Assembly (NCBI GenBank): GCA_041941305.1
Contig: JBGTQJ010000117.1
Span: 1 to 8,679, forward strand
Reading direction: 5' to 3'
DNA length: 8,679 nucleotides
From: JANSWP01 sp041941305
GTDB taxonomy: Bacteria; Bacteroidota; Bacteroidia; Chitinophagales; Saprospiraceae
Shown piece after piece: positions 1 to 6,539 of this stretch. Positions within the stretch are counted from its first letter, which is position 1, and the number at the start of each line of letters is the position of its first letter. The notes beneath the pieces are model-generated. The model was not told the DNA's origin. It made no database searches and saw only the letters and a program-made list of their open reading frames with translations. Both the position numbers and the translations under genes were made by a program.

Positions 1-225
1 GAAAACGAAAAAACAATAAATTTAAAAAACGCTAACATGACTTTGTCAAGGTAACTTACCAAGGGTGAAGATGAATATGCAAAAGGTTTTATTGCTGGGT
101 TAGAGGAACGAGAAAAAGAAATGTCAGAGTTGAAACGAAGAAACTATACAGTTCGACTCTCACCTAATGTTTCAAAATCTAAGGAGAAATCCAAAGACAA
201 GAATAAGGACTTCAAGGATAAATAG
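1..225 (+). pseudogene. Unidentified coding remnant, C-terminal piece
   Basis: The first plus-strand frame is open from base 1, is interrupted by TAA at 52-54, and is open again from 55 to the TAG at 223-225. The second part (56 codons) is charged and helix-prone: it contains EYAKGFIAGLEEREKEMSEL and ends in a lysine/aspartate-rich tail with KSKEKSKDKNK. The stop at 52-54 could be a single-base change from CAA, which would join both parts into one protein tail, but I cannot prove that. The only in-frame ATGs are at 37-39, just before the stop, and at 121-123, so no convincing complete gene exists here. I do not recognise the family. It may be the end of a gene starting left of the window, or a fragment brought in by rearrangement. 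Confidence 0.3.
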
Positions 226-230
226 TCTAG

Positions 231-527
231 AATGAATTTAATGGCTTATCTGAAACCTCAAACCAAGAGTTTTTAAACTCCCAATCTTCTAGCTCTCCAT
301 CAATTACAAAGGTTTATAATACTAATTACTTGAACATATTTCGCAGTGTGTTCACTCGTGACCACCACAAGGCTGTATCAATAAAACCTAATGATAAAAA
401 TGATACACCTGTTTTTAATATCAAAGCCAAAAAGAAGATTTTTGAAAATATTTTTCATGGTTTTTTTTTGTCAAATGCCTTGTATTTAATGGGCTATAAC
501 TTGCCAAAAAAAATCAATAAGTGTTAA
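231..527 (+). other. Open stretch without a good start, possible gene remnant
   Basis: This frame is open for 98 codons after a TAG at 228-230 and ends with TAA at 525-527. It contains no ATG until 489-491, and the only alternative start inside is TTG at 330-332, which would give 65 residues. The translation has a serine/asparagine-rich beginning, then basic stretches such as KPNDKNDTPVFNIKAKKK, and ends with a short hydrophobic patch. It lies in a different frame from the preceding fragment (55-225), so a single frameshift near 225-231 could have split one gene into two. No family is recognised. It may equally be non-coding AT-rich sequence. Together with 1-225 it is the only content I see in the left 530 bases. 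Confidence 0.2.
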
Positions 528-537
528 TTTTTTTGGC
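503..537. terminator. Inverted repeat, possible terminator
   Basis: GCCAAAAAAA at 503-512 pairs perfectly with TTTTTTTGGC at 528-537, leaving a 15-base loop that contains the TAA stop at 525-527. The A/T-run arms resemble a bidirectional intrinsic terminator between the plus-strand open stretch and the minus-strand kinase remnant. The loop is long and only three pairs are G-C, so a terminator role is inferred, not shown. Confidence 0.35.
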
Positions 538-544
538 GCGGGTT

Positions 545-564
545 CACGGCTTTGGAAAGCCGTG
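545..564. repeat. Perfect hairpin at the kinase pseudogene edge
   Basis: CACGGCTTT (545-553) and AAAGCCGTG (556-564) form a perfect nine-pair inverted repeat around a two-base centre. No T run follows on either strand, so it does not look like a simple terminator. It lies exactly where the histidine kinase reading frame stops resembling its family, after the LLPIQR residues. This fits a recombination scar, a REP-type palindrome or the end of a small lost element. Confidence 0.6.
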
Positions 565-1888
565 GTACGTTGTATCGGCAATAAAATTAAAAACTCGGTC
601 CCTACTCCCGATTGACTTTTAACTGAAATTTCTCCACCTATCACTTCAACGAGTTCTTTTGTTAAAGCCAATCCTATGCCTGTCCCCTCTCCCTTACGAG
701 TATTGCTTCCATCAGCTTGGTAGAAGCGATCAAAAATGGCGTCCAAATCTTTTTCAGCAATGCCGATACCGGTATCAGAAACTTTAAGACTTAAATAGCC
801 TTGCTCATTTTTTTCTATTTGATTGGCATGAAGAATTACCTTATCTCCGGATTGTGAGAATTTGATTGCATTTGATAATAGATTATAGACAATGTGCTGA
901 ATTTTCACTTCATCAAAATCCATCACCAATTCTTTTATCTCGGGGTAAAACACCAGGCGAATTTTCTTTTCTTCCGCCATCGAGTAAAAGGATTCTGTGA
1001 GGCACTGCAGATAACTAATAATATCGGCTTGAATCAAATCCATTTCTATGTTGCCAGATTCCAGTTTTGACAAATCGAGTAATTGATTGACTAGCCGAAG
1101 TAGGTTTTCACTATTTCGACTAATCAGGGACTTTTCATTTTGCTGCCCCCGATTATTGTCCGTCATCCCCTTGATTACGGCCAATGGTGTTCTAAATTCA
1201 TGAGTAATATTGGTATAAAGGCGAGATTTGAGCGCATTGAGTTCTTTAAGGCGATTGGCTTCTGCTCGCTTTAATTGTTGATTGATTTGATACCGATAAA
1301 TTAAATATACCAATCCCAAAAACAGTCCTAGAAAAGCAGCATAAGCCCATCATGTTTTATACCAAACCTGATGAACAATTATTTGAAACTGCCTTTCAGA
1401 TTTTTTATAATAATCTGGATGAATGCCCCCTTGAACATGAAGTGTATATTCACCAGGAGGGAGATTCTCATAACGGATGTTATTGGAAGTCGAAGGTTTT
1501 GACCATCTGGAATCATAGCCTTCCAACAACCAGGTATAAGTATGTTTTTAGCCTCCCGAAAGATAGGTATAAAAACATCAAAACTGATGTATTTATAATT
1601 CGGATATACGTGAAAATTTTTGGTAGTTGCCAGATCACGATACTGATGCATCAAGGTATCTTTTTTTGTATCAAAATGAGAAACTCGGGAAACTTGAACC
1701 TGAACTTGTTCCCCAAGTTGGGCTTGTTTAACAAAATCATCTGGATGGAATACAAAAAGCCCTTCTACTGACCCAAAATATAATTTGCCCTCTGGACTTT
1801 GGTGAGTAGAAATCCTGTTAAATTCTACATGAGCCTGGGTAGATATCATGTTAAAATTCTGCATCCCATCCGCTAGCGGTTCACTTCG
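565..1888 (-). pseudogene. Decayed hybrid two-component sensor: Y_Y_Y, membrane segment, histidine kinase core
   Basis: Reading leftwards, the frame from 1888 encodes the last propeller-like blade (KLYFGSVEGLFVFHPDDF) and the start of a Y_Y_Y domain (up to FREAKN near 1550). The frame then shifts twice, at the T5 run 1545-1549 and near 1524-1533. The Y_Y_Y end resumes with LLEGYDSRWS and ENLPPGEYTLHVQG. A TGA at 1350-1352 replaces a residue in the typical WYKTWWAY membrane entry. The kinase part (from about 1319) is otherwise intact: membrane segment, H box ITHEFRTPL with phospho-acceptor His at 1200-1202, N box NLLSNAIKF, G1 DTGIGI, F box and G2 GEGTGIGLAL. Homology ends after LLPIQR near 567. 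The sensor propellers, receiver domain and AraC-type DNA-binding domain of a full hybrid sensor are absent, and a TAA lies at 1889-1891. Such proteins normally sense polysaccharide breakdown products and regulate neighbouring genes, but this copy cannot work as one. Confidence 0.88.
1807..1859 (-). repeat. Short imperfect tandem duplication inside the pseudogene
   Basis: The plus-strand stretches 1807-1825 (TAGAAATCCTGTTAAATTC) and 1840-1859 (TAGATATCATGTTAAAATTC) are nearly identical, apart from two substitutions and one extra A, and start 33 bases apart. In the sensor frame they encode EFNRIST and FNMIST. The family normally has one such segment after the DGMQ-like turn, so about 11 codons look duplicated. 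Confidence 0.45.
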
Positions 1889-1977
1889 TTAAAAAGATTC
1901 CCCAAATCTTTTCTGCTAAAGCACCACCGCGTTCATGTTTTTCGCCTCGTTAGAGAAAAAAGAAATCCCAAATTTTA
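1870..1977. repeat. Palindromes and imperfect direct repeat between pseudogene and small gene
   Basis: CCGCTAGCGG at 1870-1879 is a perfect 10-base palindrome. TTCACTTCGTTA (1880-1891) recurs with two changes as TTCGCCTCGTTA (1941-1952). Each copy is followed by a similar A-rich, CCCAAA-containing stretch (to 1912 and to about 1977), giving two diverged units spaced about 61 bases apart. This looks like an intergenic repeat element. No coding frame of note runs through it. Confidence 0.45.
1892..1912 (-). terminator. AT-rich hairpin with T run, possible minus-strand terminator
   Basis: AAAAGATT (1892-1899) and AATCTTTT (1905-1912) form an eight-pair stem with a five-base loop. Read on the minus strand, the stem ends in a run of five T. 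It lies about 110 bases past the stop of the small secreted protein gene and could end its transcript. Only two pairs are G-C, so the stem is weak, and it is also part of the repeated block 1870-1977. Confidence 0.35.
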
Positions 1978-2024
1978 CTTATACATAAATATGACTTGGT
2001 GCTTAATTTTGAAAGCTAACAGTT

Positions 2025-2372
2025 TTATTCTTTTTCGAAGATATAATTTTGAAGAATCATAGCATGGTCATTTCCGCCTCCGCCAGAGGAAGATATAATT
2101 CTATATCCACTAGATTTTATATCATTTAATGTTCTTGCTATTATTTTGAAATTTGATTCAAAATGATTTTTGTGAAATTTCTCTAGCGAGATTTTTTCAA
2201 TTTCATTATCACCACGATCAATTAAAATCATACTTTCATTTGCGGAATCCCCACCTTGACACTCTATAACCCTTACAATAATATAAGGAGTTCCCGTAAG
2301 GTGTTGATTTGAAAAAGATGTTAGTATTAGTGCTAAAATCAATACAATAAATGGAAATTCAATTTTCTTCAT
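2025..2372 (-). CDS. Small secreted protein of unknown function
   Basis: I start this gene at the ATG at 2370-2372 (115 residues) rather than at the upstream ATG at 2430-2432, because MKKIEFPF followed by IVLILALILTSFS is a clean signal peptide at the very N-terminus. The longer reading would place 20 basic residues before it. The predicted mature part is about 90 residues and contains the phrases TPYIIVRVIECQGG, a charged middle with ILIDRGDNEIEKISLEKF, and near the C-terminus TLNDIKSSGYRIISSSGGGG followed by NYIFEKE. Small Bacteroidota proteins of this layout (a YIIVRV-like strand, a middle helix, a GY-x-SSSGGG turn and a final YxFEK strand) are familiar to me as uncharacterised proteins, with no known role. 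It stands alone, 192 bases downstream of the giant protease gene. I propose export to the periplasm and no further function. Confidence 0.75.
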   Translation of the reverse strand: MKKIEFPFIVLILALILTSFSNQHLTGTPYIIVRVIECQGGDSANESMILIDRGDNEIEKISLEKFHKNHFESNFKIIARTLNDIKSSGYRIISSSGGGGNDHAMILQNYIFEKE

Positions 2373-2432
2373 TTTGAAATATTTTAAGTTTATACATACT
2401 TTTTTTTTAAGTCTTTTTTCAACATAGCCCAA

Positions 2433-2564
2433 CTATCAAGTTAAAAAATGCTCTTATTTCGAGGATATAATTTTCAACACCCTAATCTCTTGTGTCTTAT
2501 GATAAAAAATCCATCATAATCCAGCAATATGTTAGAAATTGGAATAGGAAAATAGTAGGACTAT
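2433..2564. other. Spacer between giant protease gene and small secreted protein gene
   Basis: This AT-rich stretch has no credible gene. A small inverted repeat, AATAGT (2551-2556) and ACTATT (2560-2565) around AGG, overlaps the stop codon of the protease gene and is followed on the minus strand by TTTCC. It is a weak terminator candidate only. No Bacteroidota-type promoter could be assigned with confidence for the downstream small gene. Confidence 0.35.
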
Positions 2565-2807
2565 TCAATCTACCACCAACACTTTTTCAAATAAACGTCC
2601 ATCTTCTGCAATCATCTCAAACAAATATGTTCCACTCGGAACTCTGGATAAATCAAATTCCAATTGAATTATTGGGCTATTAAAAGTGGTGGTTTTCACT
2701 TTCTGTCCAAATAAATTGTAAATGTTTATTTCCCCCTTTTGCTTTTGCAAAAAGGAAGCGTTGAAGTATAGGAATTTATTAGTAGGATTAGGAAATATTT
2801 CAAAACT
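2565..2807 (-). other. Type IX secretion C-terminal sorting domain (part of giant protease)
   Basis: Residues 1213-1292 have the standard features of the type A sorting domain: FEIFPNP at the start, the INIYNLFGQKV strand with its Gly turn, SRVPSGTYLFEM in the middle, and a final hydrophobic strand KVLVVD. In the known T9SS pathway this tail is recognised at the outer membrane and usually removed by the PorU sortase. Confidence 0.92.
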
Positions 2808-5800
2808 TGTCAACGATGGAATATTCTTTACATCTGTAAACTTATCTGATTCTACACATCCATTTGCATCCGTAACAGTTACGAAGTACATCCCGGAATT
2901 TAGTCCACTGACAGATAATCCGGTTTCTCCATTGCTCCAAACAACTTCATAAGGTGGTGTACCCCCTTCTGGGCTGACCGAAGCAGAATCGCCAGTTGTT
3001 ACAAGATTAAGAGCCAGTAAATCCGGTTCTGTAATTTCTATTAAATCATTAGCAGCGCAGCCACAACAATCAAAAACAGAGATGGCATAAGAGCCAGGTT
3101 CAAGGTTGTCAATTTGTTGGGTATTGGGTGCAGGTGTCCAGATATAGGTATAAGGAGGTGTCCCGCCGTTTGGATTAACAACCACCATACCATCATCTGC
3201 GCCATTGCAGCTTACATTTATTATTTCAAATTCAAGTTCCAACATATTTGTCCCGGTAACCTCGAAGGATTGTTCCAGAGAACAGCCAAAGGAGTTGGTT
3301 ATTGTTACAGAATATTCTCCTGGCATCAAGCTTGTAATCTCGTTACCAGAAAATCCATTGTTCCAAATAAATTGGTCCAAAGGGTCTTGTGTAATAACCA
3401 AAATATGTCCTTCCTGCCCACAATTTGCATCTCCTATGGTAAAGTCAACAATGGAAGGACTTGGCTCAAGACCTAAATTGATACTGGCATTATCTTCACA
3501 ACCATTTATATCCGTTACGGTAACACTGTATATTCCCTCATCAGAAATTGTAATCGCAGGTTCTGTACCATTATTACTCCATAAATAATTTACCCCTCCA
3601 AAAGCCACTATATCCAACATTTGTCCTTCACAAATTGTAGTATCTTGAGGTTGGATACTTGCTGTTGGTAGAGAGTGGACAAACGTCGTAATTTCATCTG
3701 AACCAGAACACCCGTTTATGTCCGTTACTGTAACACTGAAACTTGCTTCATTATCGACTTCTAGTGTTTGATTGGAAGACCCATCAGACCAGTGGTAGGA
3801 AACAAAGTCATTGCCTGCGTCTAATATGGAAGAACTCCCAAAGCAAAAATTTTCATCACCAACAATATTTGGTTGAGGATTAGAAAATATTTCGACGCTT
3901 AGTTCATCAGAACTGGTGCACCCATTATGGTTTGAGACAGTAACAGCATAAATTCCAGTAGTCGTTGCTGTAAATACTGGTTCTTGAGAGTTGTCAGACC
4001 ATGTATAGTTCATAAATCCAGAACCAGCATCAAGGACAATAGGTTCTTCACAAGATTTTTCATCTCCTATAATATTCACAATGGGATTTTGATAAACTGT
4101 AATAAAGTCCACTAAAACTAGTGTATCAGAGTTTTGATTTGAAGTATTTGTCGCAATGAGGGTAACATCATAAGTCCCCGGAAAATCATAAACATGGGAA
4201 GGTTCGAATTCTGAGCTAATTTCTCCATTACCGAAATTCCATAAAAATGAGTCAGCATTGACGCTGTTATTTTTAAAAGTAATATCCTCTCCCAAACATA
4301 TGGAAGTATGGTCGACATCAAATAAAGCAGAAATAATGGATATTATTTGAAAGGTATCACATTCAATCTCACTCCAAATACCGCTTGCATTCTTGGCTCG
4401 TACGCACAAAATATGTTCACCGGATTGTAAACCAGATCCGAGGTCAATATCAAAATTTAAGGCAACATCATTAACAGCGGGTGCAATTGGAAAGCTAATT
4501 CCATTTCCAATTCCGGGATCTGGGTCAATAAAATATTCAATTTCTGTAATCTCATATTCGGGTAAAGGATAATTGACAAAGAAGGTATGAATTCTGGTAA
4601 AGCCCCATTGTCCAAATTCATTTTTTGCTCTTACATACAGATTGTGTACACCAGGGATCAAGTCACTAATATCTATCTCAAAAGTATTTTGAATGTCACC
4701 TCCTGGATTAACCGGAATTGAAATCCCAATTCCGATACCTGGGTCTTCATCAATGAAATACTCCATCGCAATAACTCGTGCATTTGCTTCTGCTGGAATA
4801 ACGAAAAAAGTATGTTTGCGAACAAAACTCCATTGCCCGAATTCGTTTTTTGCTCTGATGTATAAATTATGAATACCTGGAGAGAGATTGCTTAAATTAA
4901 CAGAAAATGCCTCAGTAATATCCAATCCTGGGGTTATGGAAATTGCGGCTCCCAAGCCATATCCAGGATCGTTGTCAATAAAATATTCGAGTTCGAAAAT
5001 GTTGCTTGTTGTTAGGGCGGGGATTAGGAAAAAGGTATGCTTTTGAGTAAAACTCCATTCCTCCATATCATTTTTGCATCTGAAATAAAGATTGTGAATA
5101 CCGGGATTTAAATTTGATAAATTGACAGTAACATCTAGTTCAAAGTTATCGCTTGGAATTATGGCCACTTCATTGCCTTGTAGGTAGCCTGGGTCACTAT
5201 CTATATAGTATTCCAAATAAGTTATTTGACCTGTTGGATTGGATATTGAAGCTATATTGCTATACTCATCCCCTCCACCATTGGAAGCTCTAACTCTATA
5301 CCAATAATTGACGTTAGGGATAACTTCAGTATCTAAAAAAGATGTGGTATTTGGGGCTACTCCGCCGTTTTTTAAAGCCTTGAAACCACTATTACCAGAT
5401 TGTGAAGAGCGTTCAATTATGAATCCAAATTCATTGTTAGATTTGTCTTCCCAATTAAGGGCGACATTTCCATTTTGTTTTATAGCTGTAAGATTATTAG
5501 GGTTAACCACATTAGTGTATGAGCAATCTAATGAGTTTGAAGTATGACCTTTTCGAATAATCAATCCTTGTCTTATCTGTTCGTATTGGTTATAAGTGAA
5601 TATACCTCCACAGGGATCTGGGTAATAAGACATGATATTATCAATAGGTGGAGTATATAAAACACCAAAAGCATCAATCTCTGAACCGATGTAGGTACAA
5701 TTAGACAAATCAAAAAGATCAGAATCATGTCTGGGGTCAGCTTCGGTGTCGCAAAGGAAATCTCCTTTGTCATTGCAATTTTTATTTGGCCCTACCCTTT

Positions 5801-6443
5801 CAACATTTTCTGCATTCGGGCTATTGTTTCCACTTTCAGTTCCCTCATGAGTATGCAGAAGGGAAAAAAAATGACCAAATTCATGCACCAATGTTCCGTT
5901 GGGGGCATTCAAAACACAATCATTGCTCATCATAATACGAGTTGTTTTCAAAGCATCTGTATTAGTTGCGAGATATGCATATCCACAATTTGAATTTCCA
6001 TCATTGGATGTAATGCTATTTACAAAAAACAGATTTACAGAATTACTGACTTCATTTCCAGTTGCTAAATCATCCTCTTCTGATTCATGAAAATCGTAGA
6101 ATGTGGCATTATTAATAATATTTGGACTTTCTCCACAAACATAAAACCCAATATCTGCCTCCAAAAAATAATGATTCAAATTCGCAATACCTTTATTGAT
6201 ATCTGATTGCATAATTCCGCCATTGCCAGTTCCATCCTGTACCACATGTACTTTTATTGGAATCCATGTAAAGGAGGAATATTCAGGAAGGTGAAGATTT
6301 GCAATATGATATTTTATAAAGTTATATTCTGATAAAGTGGGAGATTTTGTAGCACAAGGCGTTATGGGTTCATTTTGACTTAATACATATTTTGGAAAAG
6401 CCAAAATCCAAAGGAAAACAGATATAATATGAATGTTTTTCAT
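2565..6443 (-). CDS. Giant secreted M43-like metalloprotease with adhesin-type repeats and T9SS sorting tail
   Basis: This 1292-residue protein starts with a signal peptide (1-22, cut before Q23). Residues about 50-300 form a metzincin protease of the M43 (pappalysin/cytophagalysin) type: zinc motif HEFGHFFSLLH at 187-197 with catalytic E188, Cys-containing NCNDKGDFLCDTEADP at 222-237, and Met-turn NIMSYY around M271. Next come a fibronectin III domain (314-402), four 'EYFIDxDPG' repeats (407-700), a PKD domain (about 707-784, with WNFGNG and PGTYDVTL), Ig-like modules ending in VTVxDxNGC (785-990), another module (998-1064), an SprB-like module (1075-1139, with VSCNGADDG and GGTPPYTYIW), a second partial one (1148-1199) and a type A T9SS sorting domain (1213-1292, FEIFPNPTNKF to EKVLVVD). 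The protein should cross the inner membrane by Sec and the outer membrane by T9SS, then be anchored or released. Its substrate is unknown. The usual Gly at position 8 of the zinc motif is Ser194. It lies 96 bases after the beta-helix gene. Confidence 0.93.
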   Translation of the reverse strand: MKNIHIISVFLWILAFPKYVLSQNEPITPCATKSPTLSEYNFIKYHIANLHLPEYSSFTWIPIKVHVVQDGTGNGGIMQSDINKGIANLNHYFLEADIGFYVCGESPNIINNATFYDFHESEEDDLATGNEVSNSVNLFFVNSITSNDGNSNCGYAYLATNTDALKTTRIMMSNDCVLNAPNGTLVHEFGHFFSLLHTHEGTESGNNSPNAENVERVGPNKNCNDKGDFLCDTEADPRHDSDLFDLSNCTYIGSEIDAFGVLYTPPIDNIMSYYPDPCGGIFTYNQYEQIRQGLIIRKGHTSNSLDCSYTNVVNPNNLTAIKQNGNVALNWEDKSNNEFGFIIERSSQSGNSGFKALKNGGVAPNTTSFLDTEVIPNVNYWYRVRASNGGGDEYSNIASISNPTGQITYLEYYIDSDPGYLQGNEVAIIPSDNFELDVTVNLSNLNPGIHNLYFRCKNDMEEWSFTQKHTFFLIPALTTSNIFELEYFIDNDPGYGLGAAISITPGLDITEAFSVNLSNLSPGIHNLYIRAKNEFGQWSFVRKHTFFVIPAEANARVIAMEYFIDEDPGIGIGISIPVNPGGDIQNTFEIDISDLIPGVHNLYVRAKNEFGQWGFTRIHTFFVNYPLPEYEITEIEYFIDPDPGIGNGISFPIAPAVNDVALNFDIDLGSGLQSGEHILCVRAKNASGIWSEIECDTFQIISIISALFDVDHTSICLGEDITFKNNSVNADSFLWNFGNGEISSEFEPSHVYDFPGTYDVTLIATNTSNQNSDTLVLVDFITVYQNPIVNIIGDEKSCEEPIVLDAGSGFMNYTWSDNSQEPVFTATTTGIYAVTVSNHNGCTSSDELSVEIFSNPQPNIVGDENFCFGSSSILDAGNDFVSYHWSDGSSNQTLEVDNEASFSVTVTDINGCSGSDEITTFVHSLPTASIQPQDTTICEGQMLDIVAFGGVNYLWSNNGTEPAITISDEGIYSVTVTDINGCEDNASINLGLEPSPSIVDFTIGDANCGQEGHILVITQDPLDQFIWNNGFSGNEITSLMPGEYSVTITNSFGCSLEQSFEVTGTNMLELEFEIINVSCNGADDGMVVVNPNGGTPPYTYIWTPAPNTQQIDNLEPGSYAISVFDCCGCAANDLIEITEPDLLALNLVTTGDSASVSPEGGTPPYEVVWSNGETGLSVSGLNSGMYFVTVTDANGCVESDKFTDVKNIPSLTSFEIFPNPTNKFLYFNASFLQKQKGEINIYNLFGQKVKTTTFNSPIIQLEFDLSRVPSGTYLFEMIAEDGRLFEKVLVVD
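3474..4091 (-). repeat. Three Ig-like repeat modules in the giant protease
   Basis: Residues 785-990 contain three modules of about 65-70 residues. Each has a conserved Cys early (SCEE, FCFG, ICEG), a centre built on the pattern Y-x-W-S-D/N, and an end on the pattern VTV-x-N-G-C. The phrase SVTVTDINGC appears twice (903-912 and 973-982). The paired cysteines, one early and one at the end of each module, could form a disulfide. Such modules act as stalks or adhesive arrays in exported Bacteroidota proteins. Confidence 0.75.
4344..5225 (-). repeat. Four tandem EYFIDxDPG repeats in the giant protease
   Basis: Repeats lie at residues 407-475, 482-548, 557-623 and 631-700. Each begins with (L/M/I)EY(Y/F)IDxDPG, has a middle strand region, then a GxHNLYxRAKN-like segment and an aromatic end such as HTFFVIP. 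Repeats two and three are the most alike (RAKNEFGQW in both) and the fourth is the most diverged (EHILCVRAKNASGIW). The corresponding DNA copies differ at many synonymous positions, so this is an old duplication kept by selection and not a recent copy. Confidence 0.85.
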
Positions 6444-6539
6444 AAGGCTAAAGAATGACTTTTATGAAATTGAAATAAAGAAGAACTCTATATCCAACAG
6501 AAGGATATTGGGTCGAACACTTTATTATGTTTTACAAAA

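Noticed and set aside
486..564. C-terminal extension of the kinase frame to a stop at 486
   Set aside because: Residues after LLPIQR are encoded by the hairpin and adjacent A/T runs and do not resemble a kinase, linker or receiver domain, so I end the pseudogene near 565.
1352..1771. Plus-strand open frame of 139 codons
   Set aside because: It lies opposite the sensor pseudogene, whose minus-strand translation matches known domains. The plus-strand product has no recognisable features.
3114..3588. Two overlapping plus-strand open frames
   Set aside because: Both are antisense to the Ig-like and SprB-like part of the giant protease gene, which is well supported on the minus strand.
4118..4321. 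Minus-strand open frame in another phase of the giant gene
   Set aside because: It is an out-of-frame shadow of the PKD domain coding region and has no independent start signal.
5727..6090. Plus-strand open frames opposite the protease domain
   Set aside because: They are antisense to the zinc-motif region. The cysteine-containing products match nothing recognisable.
6444..6539. Small inverted repeat ATATCC/GGATAT at 6490-6508 as a terminator or operator
   Set aside because: The stem is only six mostly A-T pairs, with no T run after it and no recognisable binding-site pattern.
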